From Microbacterium oxydans (GTDB lineage Bacteria > Actinomycetota > Actinomycetes > Actinomycetales > Microbacteriaceae), in contig NZ_BJOG01000005.1 in the NCBI RefSeq assembly GCF_006540085.1, positions 62,001 through 126,000 of the forward strand: DNA of 64,000 bases. Reading direction: 5' to 3'. This document shows positions 1-8,897 of this stretch, in pieces. Under the pieces are notes generated by a model. The model did no database searches. It worked only from the letters and a program-made list of their open reading frames with translations, and was not told the DNA's origin. How positions within the stretch are numbered: position 1 is the stretch's first letter; the number at the start of each line of letters is the position of its first letter. A program made the position numbers and the translations under genes.

Positions 1-837
1 GGCAGCGGGGGTCTCGACGACCGCGGCAGCGTCATCCGCGGTGGTGACCTCGGCGGCGTCAGCGGACTCCTGGACCTCCTGTGCGGGGGCCTCGAGGAGC
101 TCCTTCTCCCAGTCGGCGAGAGGCTCGGCGTCACCGGTCTCCGGGTTGTGCTTCTGCTGCAGACCCTCGGCCGCAGCGTCCGCGATGATGCGGGTGAGCA
201 GCGACACCGAACGGATGGCGTCGTCGTTGCCGGGGATCGGGTACTGGAAGTCGTCCGGGTCGGCGTTCGTGTCGAGGATGCCGATCACGGGGATGCCGAG
301 CTTCTTGGCCTCGTCGATGGCGAGGTGCTCACGCTTGGCGTCGACGACCCAGATGGCAGACGGCGTCTTCGTGAGGTTGCGGATACCACCGAGCGACTTG
401 TGCAGCTTGTCGAGCTCGCGCTTCTTGAGAAGCAGCTCCTTCTTCGTGAAGCCGCTGTTCGCCGGGGTCTCGTAGTCGAGCTCCTCGAGCTCCTTCATAC
501 GAGCCAGACGCTTCGAGATCGTCTGGAAGTTGGTGAGGAGACCGCCGAGCCAGCGCTGGTTCACGAACGGCTGGCCGACACGTGTCGCCTGCTCCGCCAG
601 GATCTCCTGCGCCTGCTTCTTGGTGCCGACGAAGAGGATGGTGCCGCCGTGGGCGACCGTCTCCTTGACGAAGTCGTACGCCTTGTCGATGTAGCCGAGC
701 GACTGCTGGAGGTCGATGATGTGGATGCCGCTGCGCTCGGTGAGGATGAAGCGCTTGACCTTCGGGTTCCACCGACGGGTCTGGTGTCCGAAGTGCACGC
801 CGCTGTCGAGCAGCTGGCGGATGGTGACCACAGCCAT
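1..837 (-). CDS. rpsB: 30S ribosomal protein S2, 3' end cut by window
   Basis: Ribosomal protein S2 of the small subunit. The start is ATG at 837 ([19 protein letters not shown], the canonical S2 N terminus), preceded by a CAGGAG ribosome site. The 279 codons inside the window cover the whole conserved S2 fold and then enter an Ala/Glu/Val-rich tail, which is common in actinobacterial S2. No stop codon is reached before position 1, so the gene runs out of the window. It is divergent from the M23 peptidase gene. Usually tsf follows it; that would lie outside the window. Confidence 0.96.
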   Translation of the reverse strand, partial: MAVVTIRQLLDSGVHFGHQTRRWNPKVKRFILTERSGIHIIDLQQSLGYIDKAYDFVKETVAHGGTILFVGTKKQAQEILAEQATRVGQPFVNQRWLGGLLTNFQTISKRLARMKELEELDYETPANSGFTKKELLLKKRELDKLHKSLGGIRNLTKTPSAIWVVDAKREHLAIDEAKKLGIPVIGILDTNADPDDFQYPIPGNDDAIRSVSLLTRIIADAAAEGLQQKHNPETGDAEPLADWEKELLEAPAQEVQESADAAEVTTADDAAAVVETPAA

Positions 838-1157
838 GGTCGTCTCCTGGTTCTGGCGCGATTCTGCGCCGTTGAGGTTGCAAGCCGACCGGATGATCGG
901 ACTCCCTGGTGCCCGGCTCACACCCGCCTGTCGGAGGACAGGACCTGTGGGAGTAGATGCCGCGAAACGAGTCGCTCTGGGCACGCGTAGTCACCTCGAT
1001 CTCGAGGTGCTCCTCCAGCATACAGGATCAGACGGCCGGCTCCCCTGCACCGTGGCTTCCCCTGCACAGTGGCGTGGTGTCACGTCTTACTCCCCGGATG
1101 TGTACGCCGCACTGCGCATGGTGCACCGCGGCAGCGTCGAGCCATCAGGATGCCTTC
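838..1157. promoter_or_regulatory. 320-nt rpsB/M23 intergenic region with leader hairpins
   Basis: No convincing gene lies between the divergent rpsB and M23 genes. In the rpsB direction I see a possible extended -10 (TGTATGCT, near 1015-1022) and two perfect hairpins in the presumed leader: an 8-bp inverted repeat CACCTCGA/TCGAGGTG at about 991-1008, and CCTGTC/GACAGG at about 929-945. A structured leader suits an autoregulated ribosomal protein gene, but regulation here is inferred. No clear promoter was recognised for the M23 gene. Confidence 0.4.
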
Positions 1158-1694
1158 ATGCGCTTGAGATCCAGAACACGAGCCCTGCTCACCCCGACTC
1201 TTCTCGTCGTCTCGATGGTCGCCTTCGCAGTGATGCTCTCCCCCGGCGCGGCAGCGTGGTCCGACGAGCCTGACGTACCCGCCTGGAGCTGGCCGGTCAC
1301 CGGACCACGCTCGGTCGTCGCGCCCTACCGCGCTCCGGCTCATCGATACGGCGCCGGGCATCGTGGCGTCGATCTCAGCGCCGCGATGGGGACGACGGTC
1401 TCGGCTCCTGCTGACGGAGTCGTCGCTTTCCGCGGGACGGTCGTGGATCGGCAGCTCATCACCATCGAGCACGCCGGCGGGCTGGTGTCGACATTCGAAC
1501 CGTTGCGATCCGATCTCCTGGTCGGCGATCTCGTTGCAGAGGGTCAGGAGATCGGAGTGGTCGATGCTGGCGGGCACACACCGCCCGGCGCGATCCATCT
1601 CGGCGTACGTCTCGACGGGGACTACATCAACCCGATGCTGCTCTTCGGCGATGTGCCGCGCGCAGTGCTCCTCCCCTGCTGCGAAGCCCCGTGA
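1158..1694 (+). CDS. Secreted M23 (LytM-type) metallopeptidase-like protein
   Basis: A 178-aa exported protein with a short peptidase M23 domain. The ATG at 1158 gives a basic N terminus (MRLRSRTR) and a hydrophobic signal segment at about residues 9-30 ending in AAA, so I prefer it to the upstream in-frame ATG. HRYGAGHRGVDLSA and AIHLGVR match the LytM zinc-site motifs HxxxD and HxH-like; the second lacks the usual first His of HLHFE, so catalytic activity is uncertain. Such proteins cleave or bind peptidoglycan cross-bridges. In Microbacteriaceae a gene like this often lies between rpsB and the recombinase gene xerC. Confidence 0.8.
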   Translation: MRLRSRTRALLTPTLLVVSMVAFAVMLSPGAAAWSDEPDVPAWSWPVTGPRSVVAPYRAPAHRYGAGHRGVDLSAAMGTTVSAPADGVVAFRGTVVDRQLITIEHAGGLVSTFEPLRSDLLVGDLVAEGQEIGVVDAGGHTPPGAIHLGVRLDGDYINPMLLFGDVPRAVLLPCCEAP

Positions 1695-1716
1695 TCGAGC
1701 TTCCGAGTCGTCGGAG

Positions 1717-2619
1717 TCAGGCGCGGGGATGGGCGAGCCGGTAGGTGGCCGTCAGGCGCTCGGTCGAGACGTGCGTGTAGATCTGCGTGGTGCCGAGGCT
1801 GGCATGCCCGAGTATCTCCTGCACCGCCCGCAGGTCTGCTCCGCCGTCGAGGAGGTGGGTGGCGGCGGTATGACGGAGCGCGTGCGGACCGATCGTCTCC
1901 GCGCCGACGATCGGTGCCAGGACACGCGCGACGAGTTCGTACACCGTTCGCGGGCCCACTCGCCCTCCTCTGCTTCCGAGCATCACGGCGGGGGTGAAGG
2001 TCCGTGACCTGGCGATGAGGACCGGCCTTCCTCGTCGCAGGTAGGCGGAGAGCGCATCTCGTGCCGGCGCCCCGTAGGGGACGACGCGTTCCTTGTCTCC
2101 CTTGCCGACCACTCGGGCTGTGCCGCGCTCGAGGTCGAGATCGTCGACGTCCAGACCGCAGAGCTCGGAGACGCGGATGCCGGACCCGTAGAGCAGCTCG
2201 AGGACGGCATGGTCTCGCAGCGCGAGTGGGTCACCCTCCGACGCTGTGGCGCGATGCGCGTCGAGAAGCTCGGACATCGCATCGCGCGAGGCGACCGTCG
2301 GCAACGTCCTCCCCTTCTTCGGCGCGACCAATCTCAGGCTCGGGTCATGCGCGGCGATCCCCTGTTCAGTTGCCCAGCCGAAGAAGGACCGTGCGGTCGC
2401 GGCGCGGCGCGCGAGAGTGGACCGCGCGTCTCCACGCTGCGTGGCGTTCCAGAGCCAGTCCCGGAGGACTTCCAGGTCGACGTCCTCGACGGCGACTTCC
2501 CCTGCAGAAGCGGCGAGGTCTCGAAGGTCGGAGCGATAGGCCTTCACCGTCGCCGACGACAGCCGACGCACCCGCAGCAGGTGGTCGGCGAATGCGTCTG
2601 CGGCCGCCGCGATCTCCAT
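1717..2619 (-). CDS. xerC: Tyrosine recombinase XerC-type
   Basis: A 300-aa tyrosine recombinase for chromosome dimer resolution. The N-terminal SAM-like DNA-binding domain (about residues 1-90) begins at MEIAAAADAFADHLL. The catalytic domain shows the Arg of YGSGIRVSEL, HALRHTAATHLL (HxxR), the His of LGHASLGTTQ, and the nucleophilic Tyr in IYTHVS. An ATG 36 codons upstream (2727) is in frame but its extra residues look non-homologous and overlap dprA, so I chose 2619. It lies 55 nt downstream of dprA and is probably co-transcribed with it. Whether XerC or XerD is the better name cannot be decided without alignment. Confidence 0.92.
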   Translation of the reverse strand: MEIAAAADAFADHLLRVRRLSSATVKAYRSDLRDLAASAGEVAVEDVDLEVLRDWLWNATQRGDARSTLARRAATARSFFGWATEQGIAAHDPSLRLVAPKKGRTLPTVASRDAMSELLDAHRATASEGDPLALRDHAVLELLYGSGIRVSELCGLDVDDLDLERGTARVVGKGDKERVVPYGAPARDALSAYLRRGRPVLIARSRTFTPAVMLGSRGGRVGPRTVYELVARVLAPIVGAETIGPHALRHTAATHLLDGGADLRAVQEILGHASLGTTQIYTHVSTERLTATYRLAHPRA

Positions 2620-2674
2620 GACCCCAGCTTGCCGCGATCGAGCTTCCTGACCGGCAGCCTCGCCGTCGGATCGG

Positions 2675-3868
2675 CTATCGTCTGGGCGGCGCAGCCCGGT
2701 GCCACCCCGCGCTGTCGAGTGCGACATCTCCTTCCAGGCGCAGCAGTCCGAGCACTGATCGGACGCGATCAGGGGAGAGCCCCGACCGGCGGGCGACCTC
2801 GTCGATGGAGAGGCGTGCCCGAACGGTCATGACCTCCAGGATGCGTGCGTGGTGAGGATCCCGCTCCCCCGGGCTCGTGTCGGGTCGATGACCTATCGCG
2901 CCGAACAGCTCGCGCACCTCCTGCGCCGATGTGACACACTGCGCGTCGTACTCGCGCAGCAACCGATGGCATCCCGCTGAGGACGCGGAGGTCACCGCTC
3001 CGGGGACGGCACCGAGTGGACGCCCGAGCGTCGCAGCGTGACCGGCGGTGTTCAGCGATCCACTCCTCCAGCCCGCTTCCACGACGACCGTCGCGTGTCC
3101 CAGTGCGGCGATCAGACGATTCCTCGCCAGGAACCTCCACTTCGTGGGCGCCGTGCCGCAGGGTGGCTCGCTCACCAGTGCCCCCTCTTCGGCGATCCGC
3201 CTCAGGAGCGCCTGGTGCCCCGCCGGATAAGCACGGTCGACCCCGCCGGCGAGGAAGGCCACCGTCGCGCCCTCCACTCCGAGGGCAGCTCTATGGGCAG
3301 CTCCGTCGATCCCGTACGCACCGCCCGAAACGATCACCACGCCTGTGGCTGCCAGATCTCCCGCGATCTCTGAGGCCACGTGCTCGCCGTACCCCGAGGA
3401 GGCGCGCGCACCGACGATGGACACGCGAGGCTGATGGTCGAGCAGCTCCACACGACCCCGCACCCACAGTGCGGCGGGGACATGCGGTCCGAGATCGTCG
3501 AGGGCGGCGGGCCACGCCGCGTCGCCGGGAATCAGCAGCCGGACACCAGCGGCAGCGGCTCCGTGGAGCGCTGCCAGCACGGCTCGTGGTGCTGCCCGCG
3601 GGGTCCAACGTGCACGCCCGTCGGCGAGCATGCGGGATGCCGCCGCGTTCGCGCTCCCGGGAGACAGCAGCGATGACGAGTGACCCACGGCCACGGCGAG
3701 TGCTTCCGCAGCACCGAGCTCCGCGATCAGAGCGCCGGCGACGGCATCGCCCGGCTCCGCGATCACGGTCCATGCGGCGCGTGCCATGCACTCATCCATA
3801 CTCCCACCCGGGTGGATCTGTTCCGTGAGGGCCACAACTTCGGCGTCGGCCAGGAGCTCGTCGATCAT
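2675..3868 (-). CDS. dprA: DNA processing protein DprA
   Basis: A 397-aa DprA/Smf protein, which binds incoming single-stranded DNA and loads RecA during natural transformation. The Rossmann-like core is visible as VSIVGARASSGYGEHVA, VIVSGGAYGIDGAAHRAAL and FLAGGVDRAYPAGH, followed by FLARNRLIAALGHATVVVEAG. The C-terminal segment (about 325-390) looks like a winged-helix domain. The ATG at 3868 overlaps the comM stop codon (ATGA at 3865-3868), so translation was coupled to comM before the element inserted. In the present arrangement dprA and xerC are cut off from the upstream yraN/comM promoter unless the left end of the element supplies one. Confidence 0.94.
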   Translation of the reverse strand: MIDELLADAEVVALTEQIHPGGSMDECMARAAWTVIAEPGDAVAGALIAELGAAEALAVAVGHSSSLLSPGSANAAASRMLADGRARWTPRAAPRAVLAALHGAAAAGVRLLIPGDAAWPAALDDLGPHVPAALWVRGRVELLDHQPRVSIVGARASSGYGEHVASEIAGDLAATGVVIVSGGAYGIDGAAHRAALGVEGATVAFLAGGVDRAYPAGHQALLRRIAEEGALVSEPPCGTAPTKWRFLARNRLIAALGHATVVVEAGWRSGSLNTAGHAATLGRPLGAVPGAVTSASSAGCHRLLREYDAQCVTSAQEVRELFGAIGHRPDTSPGERDPHHARILEVMTVRARLSIDEVARRSGLSPDRVRSVLGLLRLEGDVALDSAGWHRAAPPRR

Positions 3869-4476
3869 CGCGGCAACCCCCGTCGAAGGTGCAGCGCGCG
3901 GCCGATCTCATCGGTTCCCGGCCTGTCCAGCGCAGCCAGGTCCGCCATCGTCCATGCGACCCGGAGAACGCGGTCGTAGCCGCGAAGTGTCAGCGCTCCA
4001 CGCTCCAGGGCCCGATCGAGCGGCGATCGCGTCGAAGCGGGCAGCCGGAGCGCTCCCTGCCGCAGCCAGGTGCCCGGCACATCCGCATTACGACGCCATC
4101 GGGTGCTCCGCCAACGCGACGCTGCTCTCGCCCGCGCGTCCGCGACACGGTCCCGCGCCCGCTCGGTTGTCAGCTCCGCACTCGCGTCACCCATCGCCAG
4201 CGATGCGGCGACCCTCGTCACCTGGAGATCGATGTCGATGCGATCGCGGAGCGGTCCGGACAGACGGGTGGCGTAGCGTCTGATCGCCATCGGCGGGCAC
4301 ACGCATTCCGCACCGCGCACCCCATGATTTCCGCAGGGACAGGGATTCATCGCGAGCACGAGCTGGAATTTCGCGGGGAAGGTCGCGGTGAATCCGGCCC
4401 GATGCACAGCGATCACCCCCGACTCCAACGGCTGGCGCAGCGCATCCAGCGCGACGCGTGAGAACTCGGCCGCTTC
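3865..4476 (-). pseudogene. comM: comM 3' fragment (C-terminal Mg-chelatase part)
   Basis: The final 204 codons, including the stop, of a ComM/YifB-type AAA+ helicase. It begins at the second crossover base (4476) in the Walker B Glu codon and continues EAAEFSRVALDALRQPLE, the zinc-like Cys cluster CPCGNHG...CVCPP, and the C-terminal MgCh domain ending RRGLPR. It has no start codon of its own: the minus-strand frame to its right comes from the mobile element. Joined to the 5' part at 16677-17594 it gives 306 + 204 codons, a continuous 509-aa protein, the normal ComM length. It is therefore a reversibly interrupted gene, not decay. Confidence 0.93.
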
Positions 4477-4499
4477 GTCGAATAATCGGAAATACAATC
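4452..4499. other. attL of the element
   Basis: The left attachment site. The bases up to the TC at 4475-4476 are host comM. The bases from 4477 are the right arm of attP (GTCGAATAATCGGAAATACAATC). This arm is the imperfect reverse complement of the left attP arm at 16652-16674, matching at 19 of 23 positions, with the shared TC exactly at the centre. This is the usual layout for large serine integrases. Host alignment and the exact in-frame repair of comM both support the placement. Confidence 0.88.
4493..4498 (+). promoter_or_regulatory. -10 of the integrase promoter, -35 lost on integration
   Basis: TACAAT lies within the right attP arm, 32 bases before the integrase ATG. In the integrated state the -35 position (4470-4475) holds the host bases CCGCTT, a poor match. 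In the excised circle that position is filled by TTGACT from 16670-16675, giving TTGACT, a 17-base spacer and TACAAT. The promoter thus appears to be built by attP itself and broken by integration. This is read directly from the bases; activity is inferred. Confidence 0.65.
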
Positions 4500-4530
4500 G
4501 AATAAGAGACAACCACGAAGGAACGACTAC

Positions 4531-6078
4531 ATGGGTACCCCAGCCGCAATCTACGCGCGCTTGTCCGTCGACCGCGACGGCACCAAGGTTGGTATCGACA
4601 CCCAACTCGAAGACTCTCGCAAGCTCGCTGAACAACGAGGTTGGACAGTCGTTGCTGAGTACGTGGACCGAAACCTCACCGCTGCTGACAAGCTCGTCAA
4701 GCGCCCCGAGTACGACCGCATGGTTGCCGACTTCGAATTGAGTCGGTTCTCGAATCTCGTGTGCTGGGACCTCGACCGTCTGACCCGTCAGCCGCGACAG
4801 CTCGAAGACTGGATCGACGCCGCCGAGGATCGTGGACTTCGGATCGTCACCGCGAACGGGGAGGCTGATCTCGGCACCGATGGAGGGCGCATGTACGCCC
4901 GCATCAAGGCCGCCGTTGCGAAGGGCGAAACCGAGCGTGCGAGTGCACGCCAAAGGCGCAACAAGCTCGAACGTCGCAAGAACGGCCTATGGCACGGAGG
5001 CACTCCCCCGTACGGCTACCGAGCCGAGGCAGGGAGACTCGTTCCCAACCCTGCCGAGGTCGAACGCATCCGCGAGGTTGCTCGTCGGATGCTCGATGAC
5101 CGTGAGGCCATGCACAGCATCGTGACTGACTGGAACAACCGCGGAATCCAGACTCGCAGAGGTAACCACTGGCGCCAGGCCAATCTCCGGTCGATCATGC
5201 TCAACCGCGTGATGCTCGGGGAAACGGTTCTCGGTACTCCGGCGCAGTGGGACCCGATCATCGACCAGCGGACGTTCGACCGCATGAACGCGCTTCTCAC
5301 AGACCCGAGCCGAAAGGTCATCCACTCCCCCGGCGTCAAGGGTGGGAAGTACAGCATGGGTGGAGGACTCACCGTCTGTGGCGCTTGCGGCAAGCCACTC
5401 ATCACTCACATCCGGACTGAGGGTGGCAGCAAGTCGGTGACCATCGCCTGTCTCGCTCGCGTGCATGGCCCATCGGACAAGCACCCGCGCGAACGTCGTA
5501 CGCGCGGCGGTGTCGAACGCCCGGAAGACACCGGCCGAGTCTCGATCGTGCACGACGCGCTGGAAGAGGTCGTCTGGGAAGAATTGATCGGCAAGCTGAA
5601 GGCGACTCCGCGATTCATGCAGCGCATGTCGGAGCAAGACCCGGAGACTGACGACCAGTTGGATGCTCTCGAACAGGAGCGCCGCGACCTTCGGGCGCAA
5701 AAGGAGCGCGCACAAAAGGCGTACGTGCTCGGGATCATGGACGAGCGCGACTCAGTTGCCGAGGTTCAGCGCATCGATACTCTGCTGGATGCGCTCGGCA
5801 AGGAGTACGACTCACTGCTCCGATTGCCAATCTCCCTCGCGGACTTCGATCCTGAGAAGGGCATCGACTGGCGATCTTGGACAGCCGGTCGCCGTCGCGC
5901 CGCACTCAAGGGATTCGTCAAGCGCATCGAAGTTCACAGCTACCCCGAGGGCATGGCTCGGACGCGCCGTCGCCGCAAGAACGAGTCCGAGCAGGACTAC
6001 CTCGATGCCAGGTGGAAGATTCTCAAGGAGGCGACGGCTTCGCGAATCAGGATCGTGTGGCAGTGGGAGTCTGCGTAG
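4531..6078 (+). CDS. Large serine integrase of the element
   Basis: A 515-aa large serine recombinase that catalyses integration at comM and, with a directionality factor, excision. The catalytic domain starts MGTPAAIYARLSVDRDG with nucleophile Ser12 in YARLS, followed by the conserved LVCWDLDRLTR segment (about 75-85). The recombinase domain begins near GGTPPYGY (about 155). A zinc-ribbon follows with CGAC at 283-286 and a further Cys in VTIAC. A coiled-coil region of charged residues (DALEQERRDLRAQKERAQ, about 370-390) precedes the C terminus. The ATG at 4531 has GAAGGA seven bases upstream. It sits at the left end, 54 bases from the crossover, as expected. The directionality factor is not identified. 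Confidence 0.96.
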   Translation: MGTPAAIYARLSVDRDGTKVGIDTQLEDSRKLAEQRGWTVVAEYVDRNLTAADKLVKRPEYDRMVADFELSRFSNLVCWDLDRLTRQPRQLEDWIDAAEDRGLRIVTANGEADLGTDGGRMYARIKAAVAKGETERASARQRRNKLERRKNGLWHGGTPPYGYRAEAGRLVPNPAEVERIREVARRMLDDREAMHSIVTDWNNRGIQTRRGNHWRQANLRSIMLNRVMLGETVLGTPAQWDPIIDQRTFDRMNALLTDPSRKVIHSPGVKGGKYSMGGGLTVCGACGKPLITHIRTEGGSKSVTIACLARVHGPSDKHPRERRTRGGVERPEDTGRVSIVHDALEEVVWEELIGKLKATPRFMQRMSEQDPETDDQLDALEQERRDLRAQKERAQKAYVLGIMDERDSVAEVQRIDTLLDALGKEYDSLLRLPISLADFDPEKGIDWRSWTAGRRRAALKGFVKRIEVHSYPEGMARTRRRRKNESEQDYLDARWKILKEATASRIRIVWQWESA

Positions 6079-6241
6079 CGGCTGACGGCCATCGACAGGA
6101 TGTTGGTCGAAAGAGCACCGTGTACCGCTGCCTGCGCGACCTACGGCGGCCCACGCGCACTGCTCGGCGCGTCGGAAGTTCTTGTCTGCGGAGGCATGGT
6201 GAACTGATCGCGACTTCAACCGACCAAGTACGGGGGCCCGA

Positions 6242-7987
6242 TTGTATCTCAAGCGAGTGGAACTGCGCCGGTTTAAGCAGTTCTCCAACAGTAAGACTAA
6301 CCTCAAGCCTGGGCTCTCAATCGTCGCTGGCGGCAACAACTCTGGGAAATCTAGCCTGCTGCAAGCGATGGCGATTTGGGAGTTCTGCAAAATCGCGACT
6401 GTTGCCCAGAAGGGTGCGACAGCTCTGCACGAAGGATCAACCAGCAGCCAAGGTTTTGGATTGGGAGACGATGAGTTCTCCCCCATCAACGTTCCATCTC
6501 TGAAGCACTTGTGGAGCAACCTCAAGACACAGAAGACCGACAAAGATCCAGACGGATACACGCTCTTAATAGCGTGCGAATGGGACGATGACGGTGGTAC
6601 AGCGCATCGTCTGGCGTTCACCCTAGCGCTCGCCAACGACCGTCTGTTCATCAAGGTGGCCGACACAACTCTGAACGAGGGCGACCGGCCACCGGTCATC
6701 GCATACTTGCCACCGTTCGCTGGCATCTCTGCCAGAGAAGAGCGCACCTACGGCGCAGTCCGTCGGCGGCGAATCGGCGAGGGCCTCGCTGGCGCGGTTC
6801 TCCGGAATCTGCTGCTTGACATGCGCGATGAAAACACCGCCGAGCGGAAACGTCTGCGTGGCGAGAAGACCAAGATTTCAGACGCCGACCTTCGGAACCT
6901 ACGTGCCACGGACCCGTGGGAGGTCCTGCAGCAGACGCTACGCGAAGTGTTCTCTGCGGAGATCGCAATAGCCGATTTTGACAACGAGTACCACACGTAC
7001 ATTCAGGCGAACGTCGTGAAGGGAAAGGTGGATGGTTACCTCTTGACTAGGTATCCGGGGTACAACTCGCGGGATCTTATGGTTGAGGGCAGTGGATTCC
7101 TCCAGTGGCTGAGTGTCTACACTCTCGCTACATCGAGCAGCGTAGACGTCCTGCTTTTCGACGAGCCAGATGCGCACCTCCACGCCTCGCTCCAAGCCCA
7201 ACTCGTTGACCGTCTTCGGGAACTGGCGTCGACGTTCAAAAAGCAAGTACTTCTGGCCACACATTCAACTGAAATCTTGCGCGCCACCGAACCTGAAGAC
7301 ATCCTCGAGGTTCGTCCGGGAGGTAAGTTCAGATATCTCGAAGGCGAAGAGCAGAAAGTCGGTCTCGTCGTTGGAATTGGGTCAGCATATGCACCCCGCA
7401 TCGAGAGGGTCCGCGATACCAAAAAGGTCTTCTTCTACGAGGGAAAGAGTGATCTGTCGGTGCTTCGCGAAGTGGGGATCATTGCGGGCCTTCCATTGCC
7501 CGAGTCGATCGCTTACTGGCAGACGACCGATCAGCAAAAGGAACGCAAGCAACTTTGGCGTGTATTCGACTCGGAGTTCAGCGGCGTTGAAGCCTTGAGC
7601 CTTCGCGACCGCGATGGAGAACCGATCACCACGGTCACCGACGACCTCGAGGACACGTACATGCCAAGCGTTCACGGTTTCACTACAAGAAAGTGGCGCC
7701 GCCGTTATATCGAGTCCTACCTTGTTCATCCTGCGGCCATCGCAGCGGCCTCCGGCAAGACTGAACAGGAGGTTCGCCAGGTGTTACAGGATGAGTTCGC
7801 CCTTGCCATTGGCGAGAACTTCATCAACGCGGATGTGCCGACCACACTGTGCGACGTACATGCCAAGGAGATTCTCGAACGCTTCGGCGTCTCCGCTGTG
7901 CAAGTAGCACGATCACTGCAACCTGATCAGGTCTGCGCGGACATGAAGCTTCTGCTTCGCCAACTTGCTGATTTCGCGACGGGTTAG
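6242..7987 (+). CDS. OLD-family ABC-type ATPase with TOPRIM nuclease domain
   Basis: A 581-aa protein resembling OLD (overcoming lysogenization defect) nucleases. The ATPase domain has Walker A GNNSGKSS (residues 31-38), a signature-like VEGSGFLQWLSV, Walker B VDVLLFDEP (301-309) and an H-loop LLATHS. The C-terminal TOPRIM-like domain shows the key acid Glu400 in FFYEGKSDL and Asp456/Asp458 in LRDRDGE. The proposed start is TTG at 6242 with GGGGG a few bases upstream; MYLKRVELRRFKQF is the usual beginning of the family. GajA of Gabija has this architecture, but no UvrD-like GajB partner is present; instead a membrane protein gene follows 69 bases later. Its position beside the integrase suggests cargo, plausibly phage defence or helper exclusion. 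Nuclease activity is inferred. Confidence 0.88.
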   Translation: MYLKRVELRRFKQFSNSKTNLKPGLSIVAGGNNSGKSSLLQAMAIWEFCKIATVAQKGATALHEGSTSSQGFGLGDDEFSPINVPSLKHLWSNLKTQKTDKDPDGYTLLIACEWDDDGGTAHRLAFTLALANDRLFIKVADTTLNEGDRPPVIAYLPPFAGISAREERTYGAVRRRRIGEGLAGAVLRNLLLDMRDENTAERKRLRGEKTKISDADLRNLRATDPWEVLQQTLREVFSAEIAIADFDNEYHTYIQANVVKGKVDGYLLTRYPGYNSRDLMVEGSGFLQWLSVYTLATSSSVDVLLFDEPDAHLHASLQAQLVDRLRELASTFKKQVLLATHSTEILRATEPEDILEVRPGGKFRYLEGEEQKVGLVVGIGSAYAPRIERVRDTKKVFFYEGKSDLSVLREVGIIAGLPLPESIAYWQTTDQQKERKQLWRVFDSEFSGVEALSLRDRDGEPITTVTDDLEDTYMPSVHGFTTRKWRRRYIESYLVHPAAIAAASGKTEQEVRQVLQDEFALAIGENFINADVPTTLCDVHAKEILERFGVSAVQVARSLQPDQVCADMKLLLRQLADFATG

Positions 7988-8056
7988 GCTTCGGCTCCCC
8001 AAACAGTGACTTCGGAGCCGCCTAGAGATTTGAGTCAGAACCGATAGCATCCATTC

Positions 8057-8872
8057 GTGCCACTAGCCGAACAGCAGGGAGCCTATTGGGCAGCGATTGC
8101 CCAGATCGTGCCAGTGCTTGCCCTCGCCCTTGCCCTGGAAGCGCGACTGATGGCGCGCCGCTTCAGCCGTCGGAACGCTGGCGTCTCGCGGAGAGCCCAG
8201 GGCGCGTTCGCAATCTGGCTCACCGCTACATGGGTCCTGCTGTTCGTCGCTGAGTCGATCGCGATTCGCGCGCTGATGCCTACCGGGCCAGCGTCCTCAG
8301 ATTCTAACCGGGCCAACATTTTGCTTGCTGGGATCGCAGTGATGAACGGACTCTTTGTCGTGGCGGCGATACCGGTCCATCGCGTGGCTGAGCCTGGCTG
8401 GGTCATTATTCACCACTACTTCAGATTCACCCTTCCCTGGGGCAAGCCACAACGTCTCCGGCGGAGCATTGAGCGAGCAAAGGTATCGATCCAGCAGGAC
8501 CTCACAAACGTTCGAGCTGCGCGCCTCGACCTTCTCCTGCGTACCTCAGAAGCGCTCGTGCGCACTGGCGGGCTCGCGCGTCTGCATAAGACGGTGAGCG
8601 CGGAGGTAGCCGGCCTGTACGTTCCGCCGGAGCATAGAGAAAAGCTCGCCACGAACCTCGCTGAGCTCCAGACCCTGGTCTCTGAAGCGCTTGCCTCCTT
8701 CGAGAACTCTATGAAACTGATAGTGCAGCACGACGACTTGGAAGCGTACTTGCGCGACATGCTCCGCCGACAGGACAAGCACTTGCGACGACTAGAGAAG
8801 ATGCGAGCAGGCAACAGCAAACGTGACGAGAGGGCATTTCGAAGCATTTGGGCAGAGGTCGCACGCACCTGA
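8057..8872 (+). CDS. Three-helix membrane protein paired with the OLD ATPase
   Basis: A 271-aa protein of unknown family, starting at GTG 8057. Three hydrophobic segments are visible at about residues 10-30, 48-72 and 85-109, followed by a long, charged, probably helical cytoplasmic domain (about 125-271) ending in RRQDKHLRRLEKMRAG. It lies 69 bases after the OLD-type gene on the same strand and the two are likely co-transcribed. A nuclease-like ATPase with a membrane partner would fit a two-gene abortive-infection system, with the membrane protein as effector or anchor, but nothing in the sequence proves this. No catalytic motif was recognised. Confidence 0.75.
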   Translation: MPLAEQQGAYWAAIAQIVPVLALALALEARLMARRFSRRNAGVSRRAQGAFAIWLTATWVLLFVAESIAIRALMPTGPASSDSNRANILLAGIAVMNGLFVVAAIPVHRVAEPGWVIIHHYFRFTLPWGKPQRLRRSIERAKVSIQQDLTNVRAARLDLLLRTSEALVRTGGLARLHKTVSAEVAGLYVPPEHREKLATNLAELQTLVSEALASFENSMKLIVQHDDLEAYLRDMLRRQDKHLRRLEKMRAGNSKRDERAFRSIWAEVART

Positions 8873-8897
8873 CTGGCGAAAGAACGCCGTGTCTCCG

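Noticed and set aside
6079..6241. Gap between integrase and OLD-type gene
   Set aside because: No gene or clear hairpin; it presumably holds the promoter or ribosome site for the OLD-type gene.
6242..8872. Gabija system
   Set aside because: The ATPase/TOPRIM protein resembles GajA, but there is no UvrD-like GajB helicase; the partner is a membrane protein.
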